A stretch of 46,040 nt of DNA from contig JAEYNR010000054.1 of assembly GCA_023412475.1 (NCBI GenBank), forward strand, positions 1 through 46,040, given 5' to 3'. This DNA is from Fibrobacterota bacterium (GTDB taxonomy: Bacteria > Fibrobacterota > Chitinivibrionia > Chitinivibrionales > Chitinispirillaceae). The notes under the pieces are model-generated. The model ran no database searches. It was not told where the DNA came from and saw nothing but the letters and a program-made list of their open reading frames with translations. Numbering within the stretch: the first letter of the stretch is position 1; each line of letters begins with the position of its first letter. Made by a program: the position numbers and the translations under genes. Of the stretch, positions 35,939 through 45,118 are shown in pieces.

Positions 35939-37108
35939 ATGCAGACTGTTTATGAGATGGAACGAGGTGTGAAATGTAGTAGTTTTTCCACTTCCTCTGG
36001 AGTAAGTGAGTGCTATTTTACCATTATTTCATCAGAAGGGAAAACTTTCAAAGAGGCAACCGAAGAGCTGGCTCTGTTGTACACCGATACATTAATTGAA
36101 AATGGCTTTGATGAGACTACACTTCAGTTTACGCGATTTTATTTAAGCGATATAGTAAATGACTTTAGATTCCTCAAAGAATCTGAACTGTTTAATCTGG
36201 TTAAAACTGGTGCGGTTTCCTGTATCCAGCAAAGTCCTGTTGTTGGTGGACAACTGGCAATGCTGGTTTATCATATCAAGACTGAAAGTAATAGCATCCT
36301 CATTGATAAAACCTCCTATGGAGTTCACAAAACACTAACCAGAGGGGAAAATTACTCCCTGTTGTGGACCGCCGGTTCCTGTTCCAAATCATATCCTGAT
36401 TCTGCAATGCAGACTCTTGGAATTTTTGCAGACCTTAGCATGGAACTTCAAAAGCATAATATGAGTTTACGGGATAACACTCTGCGCACATGGATTTTCG
36501 TCAGAGATGTAGATAACAATTATCAGGGAATGGTAAATGCCCGACGGGAGCTGTTCAATATTGTTGGATTAACTTCAGATACCCGCTATATCGCATCTAC
36601 TGGTATTGAAGGCAGTCCTGTTGATCCGCAATGTCTGGTTTCTGTAGATTCTCTCTCCTATGGAAATGTAAAAGAAGAGCAGATTGTGCGGATGGAGGCT
36701 CTGGAGAACCTTAACAGTACAATCCAGTATGGAGTAACATTTGAACGCGGTTTGAGGATTCGTTTTGGTGACAGATCTCATTTGCATATTTCAGGAACTG
36801 CAAGTATCGACAATAAGGGAAACATATTGCATACTAGTGACATTTGTAAGCAAGCCGAAAGAACTATCGAAAATATTAAAGCTCTTCTTTCCCCACATGG
36901 CGCGTCGTTAAAAGATATGCAATACCTCATTATTTATCTGCGCAACCCCAAACATTTTATTGTTGTCAAGGATCTGCTTTCAAGGCTTATACCGGAAAAT
37001 ATACCGATTCTGCCAGTACAGGGTCCTGTGTGCAGACCTGGTTGGCTCATTGAAATGGAGGGTGTGGCCATAATAGCTGATAAAACAAAATTTGCGCAAT
37101 TTTTATAA
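35939..37108 (+). CDS. tandem RidA/YjgF-like protein
   Basis: 389 residues. The C-terminal half (about 265-385) matches the RidA/YjgF fold: HISGTASIDNKGNILHTSD, then AERTIENIKALLSPHGASL, and a late RPGWLIEMEGVA segment where members carry a conserved Arg and Glu. The N-terminal half (20-130) has a similar pattern (FKEATEELALLYTDTLIENG) and appears to be a second, drifted domain. RidA proteins hydrolyse reactive imines or act as small-molecule-binding scaffolds; chorismatases share a tandem version of this fold. There is no signal peptide. A GGGGGTGA ribosome site lies just before the ATG. Its place among secreted cytochromes is unusual. Confidence 0.7.
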   Translation: MQTVYEMERGVKCSSFSTSSGVSECYFTIISSEGKTFKEATEELALLYTDTLIENGFDETTLQFTRFYLSDIVNDFRFLKESELFNLVKTGAVSCIQQSPVVGGQLAMLVYHIKTESNSILIDKTSYGVHKTLTRGENYSLLWTAGSCSKSYPDSAMQTLGIFADLSMELQKHNMSLRDNTLRTWIFVRDVDNNYQGMVNARRELFNIVGLTSDTRYIASTGIEGSPVDPQCLVSVDSLSYGNVKEEQIVRMEALENLNSTIQYGVTFERGLRIRFGDRSHLHISGTASIDNKGNILHTSDICKQAERTIENIKALLSPHGASLKDMQYLIIYLRNPKHFIVVKDLLSRLIPENIPILPVQGPVCRPGWLIEMEGVAIIADKTKFAQFL

Positions 37109-37223
37109 GCAAATTCGATTTTGTTGATCGATATGTTAAGAGTTAATAATTTATACTTAAGTAGTGTTGATGAATATACAAGTGAAGTTAAATAAGATCA
37201 ACATCGTGTAAAGTGGGGTAAAT

Positions 37224-38048
37224 ATGAATTCTTTTAGCAAACGAGGTGTAGCAATAATCGCCTCGTCTCTTGTTTTGCTTTTTTATTCTCTGATTTATTC
37301 TGAATCTGAGGAAATCAAACGTGCAGACTTTTACGATGCTTCAGGGAATCATCTGATGTACGTAGAGTTTGTGTATAAAAACGGAAAAAACACTGAACGG
37401 AATGTGTACATGAGTGATGGTTATTTTAAGCGTAGAACCGTCCTTGTAGATAACTCTTCAGGTAAACGGGAAAAAGAGGTCTCTTTTGACTATAACGAAG
37501 ATACCAGTTCCGTAACAACAATTGCAGCAGATGGTAAGAAAACCAGCTTTACAGTTAGAGACCAGTTCAAGGTAGAGCAGTTTGGGGGCGATGTAAGTTA
37601 CAGCGGATCTGGTTATGAATTCGACTTTTTCCAGAATGGTTCTTTGATCAATAAAATGAAATACAATGGTAAAAGAATCGAGGTTCTTGATAAAACAGGA
37701 TTGCTGGCCTACTATGTGGAACTTGATAATGTTCCTATCAGAAATATCAACCGGAAACGCTCTCCCAGTCTGATGTCTATACAGCAACGGGGTAGTAGCC
37801 GTTTCATGGTACATCTGACTCTGTCTTCACCATCAAATGTTTCCTGTGACCTGATATCACTTTCCGGGAAAAAACTGGCAACACTTTTCTCAAAGAATCT
37901 GGTTTACGGCAGTATTTCAGAATCAATTAACCTGAGATCTGTTATACCGGGGTTAGCAGATGGAGTCTATTTGATAAATATGTCCATAGATGGAAAACGG
38001 GTTTACAGGGATAAGGTCCTGGTAAAAAGTTCTGGAAAGGGGCTCTAA
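37224..38048 (+). CDS. secreted protein with sorting-type C-terminal domain
   Basis: 274 residues. The signal peptide is about residues 1-28 (IIASSLVLLFYSLIYSES). Residues 30-180 are short beta repeats (FYDASGNHLMYVEFVYKNG) like toxin-antitoxin-unrelated YD- or MORN-type sheets; no exact family is recognised. From about 190 there is a type IX-like sorting domain (VSCDLISLSGKKLATLF, LADGVYLINMSIDGK). GGGG lies before the ATG, and the next gene starts three bases after its stop, so the two are cotranscribed. It probably supports the neighbouring propeller-cytochrome outside the cell. Confidence 0.65.
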   Translation: MNSFSKRGVAIIASSLVLLFYSLIYSESEEIKRADFYDASGNHLMYVEFVYKNGKNTERNVYMSDGYFKRRTVLVDNSSGKREKEVSFDYNEDTSSVTTIAADGKKTSFTVRDQFKVEQFGGDVSYSGSGYEFDFFQNGSLINKMKYNGKRIEVLDKTGLLAYYVELDNVPIRNINRKRSPSLMSIQQRGSSRFMVHLTLSSPSNVSCDLISLSGKKLATLFSKNLVYGSISESINLRSVIPGLADGVYLINMSIDGKRVYRDKVLVKSSGKGL

Positions 38049-38051
38049 ACT

Positions 38052-39983
38052 ATGAATTACAATAAAAGGACCACGAAATTTCTTTTAATGCTACACATGC
38101 TTTTTGTGAGTGGTTTTTCTCAGTTTGATGTAAATTCAGTGATTTCCCCTAATTTTATATTTGAAACACTCGCGCTAAATAAAGATATCGAAACTGCTGC
38201 ATGGCCAAAATACAGTTCTCCTACAGATCTGAAAGTGTCACCAGATAAGAAAAAACTGTATGTTGCTGAGCAGACTGCCAAGACAATTGCGGTTATTGAT
38301 GTAGAAGAAAAAACTGTTGAGAAAAAGATACAGCTTCCAAACGAAGTTACAGGGTTGGCTATTTCACCTGACGGTTCCAAAATTTATGCAACCTGTTCTT
38401 CTGAGTTGTGGCCTGACGGTTTCGTGGCAGAGGTCGATGTTGCTGCCGGAAAGGTTATAAGCAGAATCTCCGTTGGTCATGGTGCGCGTTGTCCGAACAT
38501 CTCTCCTGATGGAAAATTGCTGTACGTGTGTAACATATTCAACAACAACATTTCTGTGGTCGATCTGGTAGCTAAAAAAGAGAAATCAAAAATTGAGGTA
38601 ATTCGTGAACCATATGCTGCCGGGCTTACTCCTGATGGAAAAACTCTGGTGGTCGCTAACTCTCTTCCGCATGAAATTTCTATCGATTCTCTGACCATTA
38701 CCAATAAAATCCAGTTGATTAATACTGCTGATGGCAAGATAACCAAAACCTTACCTTTGCCGATAGGAAGTCACTCAGCACTGGGAGTTGCAGTATCACC
38801 GGATGGAAAATATGCTTTGGTAACGCATCTGTTGGGCATGTTTAATCGCATTGCAAACCGACTCTCAGGTGGGTGGATACATACCAACAACATGGCCATA
38901 GTTGATATTGAGGCAGAAACGATAATCAATGATATCTCATTGGATAATCCTGCCAGTGGAGCTGCTAATCCATGGGGGGTAACGTTTTCCGAAGACGGGA
39001 AATATTGTGTAGTTGCTTTGGCAGGTAAAAATGACCTTCTCGTTTTTGAATTTAAACAATTACTGGATTACGCCAAAAGCGTTGACATCAGTCTTTCTTC
39101 TGAACTATCTACAATAGGGAAAATCTCTAACAAGCAGATTTTTGTTGATGTAAAAGCCCCTAGAGCAGTTGCCACACTCGATGATCTGGTATACGTTGCA
39201 GGCTATTTCACCGATACACTTTTGACCTATAGCCTTGACACAAAAGGGAGTGCTGCAGGAAGAAAAGTGCAAGATCAGATTCTGCTTCAGAAACCGGCCA
39301 AACCAATGACCTCTCACCGCAGAGGGGAATACCGTTTTTATGATGCCTATCTGTGCTTGGAAAACTGGCAATCATGTCACTCATGCCACCCCTTTGGAAG
39401 GCCGGATGCTTTAAACTGGAGATTAAACACTGATGCTAGTCCACCTAAAAATGCAAAGAGCATGGTCTTGTCCTGGTGGACTCCAAGAACAAACTGGGCA
39501 GGAAAAAGAGAGAATGCATATCAATCAATCAGGACTGGTATAGAAGAGGAACTTCTTATAAAGGTTATTGGAGACATACAGCCTATAGCCTTTGAAATGG
39601 ATACCTTTTTTATGAGGCTAAAACCGGTTCCCAGCCCGCACCTGGTAAAGGGAAAACTAAGTGAAGCAGCACAGAGGGGAAGAGAGATATATTACGATGC
39701 GAATAAAGTAAACTGCATAGTATGTCATCCCGCACCACTTTTTACTGACATGAAATTTCATGATGCAGGTTTTGATGACCCATTTGATGGAAACAGAGAT
39801 TGGGATACTCCGGGGTTAAACGAGTGCTGGAGAACTGCACCCTATAATCACATTGGTTCTTCAGAGAACATGAGAGAGTGTTTGCTGTCTCCTGGACACG
39901 CAAATATTAGAACTCTCGATGGAAAAATGAGACTTACTGAAGATGAAATTAAAGATCTTATAGATTATGTGTTGTCGTTGTAA
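38052..39983 (+). CDS. beta-propeller fused to a di-haem peroxidase/MauG-like cytochrome
   Basis: 643 residues. A signal peptide covers about 1-25. Residues 45-350 are YVTN/YncE-type propeller blades with repeated SPDGKKLYV-like words (at least five clear). Residues 400-643 form a bacterial di-haem cytochrome c peroxidase/MauG-type domain with haem motifs CHSCH at 442-446 and CIVCH at 555-559, and the family segment GLNECWRTAPYNHIGSS. The propeller-then-peroxidase order is that of a fused HzsB-HzsC of anammox hydrazine synthase. YncE-peroxidase fusions of unknown function also occur elsewhere. It needs periplasmic haem attachment, matching ResB-CcsA downstream. Confidence 0.8.
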   Translation: MNYNKRTTKFLLMLHMLFVSGFSQFDVNSVISPNFIFETLALNKDIETAAWPKYSSPTDLKVSPDKKKLYVAEQTAKTIAVIDVEEKTVEKKIQLPNEVTGLAISPDGSKIYATCSSELWPDGFVAEVDVAAGKVISRISVGHGARCPNISPDGKLLYVCNIFNNNISVVDLVAKKEKSKIEVIREPYAAGLTPDGKTLVVANSLPHEISIDSLTITNKIQLINTADGKITKTLPLPIGSHSALGVAVSPDGKYALVTHLLGMFNRIANRLSGGWIHTNNMAIVDIEAETIINDISLDNPASGAANPWGVTFSEDGKYCVVALAGKNDLLVFEFKQLLDYAKSVDISLSSELSTIGKISNKQIFVDVKAPRAVATLDDLVYVAGYFTDTLLTYSLDTKGSAAGRKVQDQILLQKPAKPMTSHRRGEYRFYDAYLCLENWQSCHSCHPFGRPDALNWRLNTDASPPKNAKSMVLSWWTPRTNWAGKRENAYQSIRTGIEEELLIKVIGDIQPIAFEMDTFFMRLKPVPSPHLVKGKLSEAAQRGREIYYDANKVNCIVCHPAPLFTDMKFHDAGFDDPFDGNRDWDTPGLNECWRTAPYNHIGSSENMRECLLSPGHANIRTLDGKMRLTEDEIKDLIDYVLSL

Positions 39984-40035
39984 AAATTGAAGAATAATAC
40001 AGATTCTAAAAGGGACTATTCAAGGAAAGGTGAAT

Positions 40036-41394
40036 ATGGATAACTATAAAAACAAAATCGGTATTTTAGTTCTGGTTATGTCAGTTTTTTCGTTTGCATT
40101 AGTGGATGCTCCAAATCTGAAAATATCAGGATGGGGATATTTAACTTACGGAAAGATTGTGAGTTCGTTAACCGAAATCGGTGCAAAGGATATGGATCTG
40201 GATGGTCAATTGTTTTCTGATTTTGATGCTGGTTTGAAGGCTGAAGTCGGTTTAAGCGATAATGTAAAAGGAAGATTTCACATTGGTCTAAGCACAGCAT
40301 TTATGATGGTCGACAAAACGAAGCCAGAAATCGAACTGAAAAGAAGACGCTTTGTACCTTATTTGATTGATGCTGCGATAGAGTACACTAAAAAATTCAA
40401 TAATAATACTTTCTTTACTGAATTTGGGTATTTTCCTATTAAATATAATAAAGATGTAAGAAACCTGGGAGAATACCTGTTTAGAAGCAACAGCTATCCT
40501 AATGTAGTGGTCAATGGCTTCGAATTATCTGACAAGGAGAAGATTGTTGGGTGGCATGGGATGTATCAGAATGATTTTACTGAAAACTCATGGATCAGAG
40601 GTGATCTTTTCTTCCACACTGAAATGAGTCTCTATCCTCTCTATAACTTTTCTCTCTCCTATATGTTGAGTGCAAGACTAATTAACCTTGTCGAATTGGG
40701 TACTGGAGTTTCTCATCAGCATCTTATACCTATAAATAAATCGCAAACTACTCCTGGAGATAATAGAGAAAAGTACAATAGAACCACTGCTGAGTTTAGG
40801 AAAGTTGGTTATATAGGTCCAAAGGGTGACACTATAGTGTACACTTTTAGTGGAGCCAAAGCCATGGGACGAATTTCTCTTGATCCCAAAGCTTTGTTTA
40901 ATGCACCGATCTTTGGTCTTGAAGACCTGAAGATTTATTCTGAGGTGGCAGTTCTTGGGTGGAAAGATTATCCTTACTGGTTTGATAATCGCTTAGAACG
41001 TATGCCATTAATGGTTGGTTTTAATGTTCCTACATTTAAAATACTTGATGTACTATCTATTGAATTGCAATACTGGAAATATCCCTGGTCAAATAACTCA
41101 GAAAATATCTGGAAAAACGGTGGGCCTGTACCATACATGACTAATGGAAGTAGTGGTAATTTCCCTGTTTTTGAAGAAGCTGATACTACGCGGCTTCATG
41201 ATGATGATCTCAGATGGTCAATATATGCATCAAAAAAAATAAAGGACAGAGTGAGAATTTGTCTGCAGTTTGCATGTGACAATATGTCAAGAACTGTTTT
41301 CGGTGGCCCACCACCAAGCTTTTCAAAATATACAGAGGTTATGCCCAGAAAACAAGACTGGTACTGGGCAAGCAGAGTACAATTTTACTTCTAG
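40036..41394 (+). CDS. probable outer-membrane porin-like beta-barrel
   Basis: 452 residues. A signal peptide (residues 6-27, ILVLVMSVFSFALVDA) is followed by alternating strands with aromatic girdle residues and ends in SRVQFYF, the BAM-type C-terminal Phe. About 16-18 strands are likely for this length. No cysteine pair for haem is present. It resembles maltoporin- or porin-like proteins only loosely. The ATG at 40036 has AAGGA nine bases upstream; a GTG two codons earlier is weaker. Its position directly after the propeller-cytochrome suggests passage for a substrate or electrons, as in porin-cytochrome pairs; that is inference. Confidence 0.6.
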   Translation: MDNYKNKIGILVLVMSVFSFALVDAPNLKISGWGYLTYGKIVSSLTEIGAKDMDLDGQLFSDFDAGLKAEVGLSDNVKGRFHIGLSTAFMMVDKTKPEIELKRRRFVPYLIDAAIEYTKKFNNNTFFTEFGYFPIKYNKDVRNLGEYLFRSNSYPNVVVNGFELSDKEKIVGWHGMYQNDFTENSWIRGDLFFHTEMSLYPLYNFSLSYMLSARLINLVELGTGVSHQHLIPINKSQTTPGDNREKYNRTTAEFRKVGYIGPKGDTIVYTFSGAKAMGRISLDPKALFNAPIFGLEDLKIYSEVAVLGWKDYPYWFDNRLERMPLMVGFNVPTFKILDVLSIELQYWKYPWSNNSENIWKNGGPVPYMTNGSSGNFPVFEEADTTRLHDDDLRWSIYASKKIKDRVRICLQFACDNMSRTVFGGPPPSFSKYTEVMPRKQDWYWASRVQFYF

Positions 41395-41442
41395 AAAATA
41401 AAGGAATTTCAGAAATCAGAAAAGATTACTGAATAAAAAATT

Positions 41443-42570
41443 ATGAAGTTTTTTACAAATTTAATCAAAACGGCAGCTTCGTTGAAGCTGACTGTTTTTT
41501 GCCTTCTATTTATTTCCATACTGGTAGTGTGGGGTACTTTTTATCAGGTCGATTTTGGTATCTATGCCGCTCAGAAGAGATTTTTCGACTCTTGGTTTTT
41601 TTTAATTGCAGGGCTGATCCCGTTTCCAGCCCTTAAATCAGTTATTGCTGTGCTTGCGGTAAACCTGTTAGCTTCTGGAGCCTGCAGATTCTCTTTCCGT
41701 GTGGGAAAAATCGGTATTTTATTAATGCATATCGGCACTGTTGCGCTGATTGTGGGTACTGCGTTTTCCTCCTTTCTGATCAAAGAGTCAATGCTTTCGC
41801 TTTTCGAAGGTGAGAAATCTAATATCTCGATAAAACAGTCGGAATGGGAAATCGCTTTCTTTAAGAAAGAGAATGGTAATCTGATCAATGCCGGTTTTCA
41901 TACCATAAACCACCTGAAACCGGGTGCAACTATTCCGATTTCCAGATACGGGATTTCTGTTTCTGTAGAACAGATTTATTCGAATTGTGAGGCTTATGGG
42001 AGCTCGCCCCACAAAATTGAATCCTTAAAGGAAAAAGAGTATGATCATAACCGGGTAAAAAATATCCCTGGATTGATTCTTTCGGTTTCCAGGGGAGATG
42101 CCTCAAGATCGATTAATTCCAAAGCATTGCTTTATGGCGCTACAGGAGTGCCGGCTCACTGTGTGATTGGAGAGGACACTCTGCTTATCTCTCTTCAACC
42201 AGGCCACTTTAAACTTCCTGTTCAAGTAGAGCTTGTAACTTTTAACAAAGAAGAACACCCTGGAACTCAAACCGCAAAAAGCTTTAGTAGTCGTGTTAGG
42301 ATCAGTGGGCCAGATTTGGACAGAGAAGCTGTGATATCAATGAACAGACCTTTCAGATATAAATCTCTTACCTTTTATCAGACCAGCTATTCTATTGAAA
42401 ATGGCCGTACAGCATCAACTCTGTCGGTTGTAGAAAACCCGGTTCGGTTTGTTCCATACATTACCGGTATTTTTATAATGCTGGGGTTATTGTATCATTT
42501 TATCTTCAAGTTTGTAGTAAGCGGTTTAAACAGTAAAAGAAAACAGTATGTCAAACAAGAAAAGAAATAA
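41443..42570 (+). CDS. resB: cytochrome c maturation protein ResB/Ccs1
   Basis: 375 residues. Transmembrane helices at about 12-32 (LKLTVFCLLFISILVVWGTFY), 50-76 and 88-110 precede a large periplasmic domain (115-335) and a final helix at 338-360 (VPYITGIFIMLGLLYHFIFKF). This is the ResB/Ccs1 layout of system II, which with CcsA moves haem and attaches it to CxxCH apocytochromes. It ends seven bases before ccsA. The pair lies at the end of the cytochrome locus and probably serves the two secreted haem proteins encoded upstream. Confidence 0.88.
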   Translation: MKFFTNLIKTAASLKLTVFCLLFISILVVWGTFYQVDFGIYAAQKRFFDSWFFLIAGLIPFPALKSVIAVLAVNLLASGACRFSFRVGKIGILLMHIGTVALIVGTAFSSFLIKESMLSLFEGEKSNISIKQSEWEIAFFKKENGNLINAGFHTINHLKPGATIPISRYGISVSVEQIYSNCEAYGSSPHKIESLKEKEYDHNRVKNIPGLILSVSRGDASRSINSKALLYGATGVPAHCVIGEDTLLISLQPGHFKLPVQVELVTFNKEEHPGTQTAKSFSSRVRISGPDLDREAVISMNRPFRYKSLTFYQTSYSIENGRTASTLSVVENPVRFVPYITGIFIMLGLLYHFIFKFVVSGLNSKRKQYVKQEKK

Positions 42571-42577
42571 TTGAAAT

Positions 42578-44482
42578 ATGATAAAACATCCAATACTCCC
42601 GATTTTTAAATTTTCCCTTTTGGTAATGCTTATCTGGGTCAATTCAAATCTGATGGCATCAACTGAAAACAATGAGATTTCTGTTGGTGCTCTGGGAAGA
42701 GTAATTGTACTTGATGAGGGACGTAAAAAGCCACTGGATACTTTTGCTAGAAATAAGCTGATACAATTGTCTGGAAAGAAAAAAAACGGTGGGTCAAGTG
42801 CATTACAGTGGCTATCTCGGGTGTTGCTAAATCCTGATGCAGCTAATGATGATCTGATATTTTTGATCAATAATCCCGAAGTCGCTGATGCTTTAGGTAT
42901 TCCCCCAAGAGCAAAACGACGTTACTCTTTTACAGAGCTTTTTAATGCAAGTCAGAGGCTGAGTAAGTTGGCAAATGAAGCAGTAAAGAAACAGAGGGGG
43001 GACTGGACTGCATTTGACAGAGAGATTATTAATACGGAACGTAATCTGGATGAGTTTTTTCTTTTAAGGTCTGCTTTCAGTTTTCTTGAACCCACACCAT
43101 ATCTGCAAATCAATGACTCGGTTCTTTCTAAAAGGTTGGGGCTTCCGCTAAACGGACCAGTCTCATATTTTGAGCTGTTAAGCAGAGCTGAATCAATCTC
43201 TGAACAGATGAAATTAATACAGCAAAAAGGATCAGACAGTCTTGGTTCAGAAGATTATGCATTGGTGGATCTAGCCAGAAGAATGTATGAGATGGAAAAA
43301 TCCATGGACAATCCACCTCCACACCTTATTCCTGATACAAGAAATGATGATGGTAAATGGCTGGGTTTATGGGGATTGGTAAATCAGCATAAATCCAGAG
43401 CCTTAAAGCAGGAGACGATGATGTCTTTGGTTCAGATCAAAGAAGCGTATCTGGATGGGAACCAGCAGAAATTTGATGAATCGGTATTACAGTTCAATAA
43501 CCTTATCATACAGCAGGTTTCGGCCAATGAAAAACTGCCCGATCCCTCACTTGAACTTCTTTACAATAAACTGAATCCGTTTCTTTATGCAAAAATATTA
43601 TATGGTCTTGCGGCTCTGATCTCACTGTTATCAATGGCGCTTCTTTGGAAAAAAGTTTACACTGCAGGATTATTCTTTGTAGTGGCTGGCATAATATTGC
43701 ATACTGCAGGTATAATTTTGCGGATGATTATCATGTCTCATCCTCCGGTAACCAACCTCTATGAGACATTCATCTTTACAGCCTGGGCAGCAGTAATAAT
43801 AGGAATAGTTCTTGAATGGCTCAGAATCGGATCGATAGGAACGATAACAGCTGCTATTACCGGATTTCTCTTTATTCATATTGCCGGAAAGTATGCAGGT
43901 GATGGTGATACGATGGGGATGCTGATCGCTGTACTGAATTCTTCATTCTGGCTGACAACCCACATAGTGACCATCTCTTTGGGGTATGCGGGTTATATAG
44001 GTGCGGGGCTGGTTGGCCATATTTACCTGATTCATAAAATGATCAAAGCTGATGATACTGAGCAGTTACAGACAACTTTCAAGGCAATAAAAGGCATTTT
44101 TTATTTCGGATTGCTATTTACTGTAGTAGGAACCATGTTTGGAGGAATGTGGGCCGATCAGGCCTGGGGAAGGTTCTGGGGGTGGGATCCAAAGGAAAAC
44201 GGTGCTTTACTTCTTATATTGTGGGGACTGATTGTGATTCATGCAAAGCTAAGCGGCATGATTAAAGATACCGGTTACGCAATGGGAGCAGTGCTCGGGA
44301 CAGTTCTGGTGATGAGTGCCTGGATAGGAGTGAATCTTCTGGGAGTTGGGATGCATTCTTACGGGTTTACCTCCTCTGGAGCCATGGCTCTGATGACTTA
44401 TGTCGGTTTGGAGTTTGTATTTCTGGTTGTATGCGCGATTGCGCTTTACAGGAAAAAGCCACAAACCATAATTCCAAAATAG
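42578..44482 (+). CDS. ccsA: cytochrome c haem-export/attachment protein CcsA (ResC)
   Basis: 634 residues. The N-terminal 300 residues are a periplasmic extension after a signal-anchor, with KPLDTFARNKLIQLSG, a segment also present in long CcsA proteins of other anaerobes. From about 335 there are around eight transmembrane helices and the WWD haem-handling motif WGWDPKE at 536-542 (core at residues 534-542 with flanking WG). Conserved histidines lie in HPPVTNLYE and later loops. It works with ResB in system II. Its last eleven codons lie inside a direct repeat that recurs 297 bp downstream. Confidence 0.9.
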   Translation: MIKHPILPIFKFSLLVMLIWVNSNLMASTENNEISVGALGRVIVLDEGRKKPLDTFARNKLIQLSGKKKNGGSSALQWLSRVLLNPDAANDDLIFLINNPEVADALGIPPRAKRRYSFTELFNASQRLSKLANEAVKKQRGDWTAFDREIINTERNLDEFFLLRSAFSFLEPTPYLQINDSVLSKRLGLPLNGPVSYFELLSRAESISEQMKLIQQKGSDSLGSEDYALVDLARRMYEMEKSMDNPPPHLIPDTRNDDGKWLGLWGLVNQHKSRALKQETMMSLVQIKEAYLDGNQQKFDESVLQFNNLIIQQVSANEKLPDPSLELLYNKLNPFLYAKILYGLAALISLLSMALLWKKVYTAGLFFVVAGIILHTAGIILRMIIMSHPPVTNLYETFIFTAWAAVIIGIVLEWLRIGSIGTITAAITGFLFIHIAGKYAGDGDTMGMLIAVLNSSFWLTTHIVTISLGYAGYIGAGLVGHIYLIHKMIKADDTEQLQTTFKAIKGIFYFGLLFTVVGTMFGGMWADQAWGRFWGWDPKENGALLLILWGLIVIHAKLSGMIKDTGYAMGAVLGTVLVMSAWIGVNLLGVGMHSYGFTSSGAMALMTYVGLEFVFLVVCAIALYRKKPQTIIPK

Positions 44483-44540
44483 TTTTCATCACAGAAATGC
44501 CTGGTTAAACATACCAAAAGTTTGCTCGGAGGAACATCTG
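44457..44540. repeat. 84-bp direct repeat, copy 1 (overlaps the ccsA end)
   Basis: Begins AGCCACAAACCATAATTCCA within the last codons of ccsA and ends TCGGAGGAACATCTG. A near copy lies 297 bp further on. The insert between has no gene and includes a GC-rich stretch at 44650-44710. Confidence 0.8.
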
Positions 44541-44753
44541 GTATCTAACTTTTAAGGGAAGACCACGCCTGATCTTTTGCAACGATTGGCAGATAAACGC
44601 ATTAGTTGCATGCTGGATTGCTCCTGAATAAGTTATTAAATTTGCTCCGTCCCTCGGGCTCTCCGCAGCGCAGTCTACTACAGAAGACGGGCGGACTTTG
44701 CCCCCCGCCTTTTTGTAGAGTTGTTTATTCTCATTGAAAAGACTTCTCCTCGA

Positions 44754-44841
44754 AGCCACAAGCCATAATTTCAAAAAAAGTTTTCATCACAGAAATGCCT
44801 CCGGTTAAAAAATATTAAAAGTTTGCTCGGAGGAACATCTG
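44754..44841. repeat. 88-bp direct repeat, copy 2
   Basis: Begins AGCCACAAGCCATAATTTCA and ends TCGGAGGAACATCTG, with a few bases inserted relative to copy 1. It no longer codes for the ccsA tail and looks like a duplicated 3' end. Confidence 0.8.
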
Positions 44842-44920
44842 AGTCTGCATCTGACTAATTCCCTACTCTGTTTTTCCTATTTCCTGTCCAACTCCTGATT
44901 CTTATTTCGAATTTCGTTTT

Positions 44921-45118
44921 TTAAAGACCAAACAAGGACCATACGCTGTTCAACAGGCCTCCTTCCGTTGAACTCTTTGCACTGTGGGCATTACCCTGCT
45001 TCATCGCTACGCCTTTTCAACCTTTTTCCGCATTCCGTCCCTGCACAAGTGTCCTCTGATACCCATCCTTTTTCGTTGGTACATCATATTTTACTTCCCT
45101 GTCTTTGGAGACACATAT
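44921..45118 (-). pseudogene. possible coding remnant with an in-frame TGA
   Basis: On the minus strand one frame reads SKDREVKYDVPTKKDG, then QRTLVQGRNAEKG, a TGA, then MKQGNAHSAKSSTEGG and ends with SVWSLFGL at 44921. The composition is protein-like on both sides of the stop. No start or ribosome site is seen. It may be the tail of a decayed gene; it could also be chance. Confidence 0.2.

Noticed and set aside
33030..39983. Genuine anammox hydrazine synthase
   Set aside because: No hydrazine dehydrogenase or other anammox genes in view, a sorting-type tail not expected in anammox HzsA, and the presumed haem-ligand tyrosine is not present at its place.
44505..44774. Minus-strand frame of 89 codons between the ccsA-end repeats
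   Set aside because: Lies between and partly in duplicated DNA, with no ribosome site and no recognisable protein pattern.
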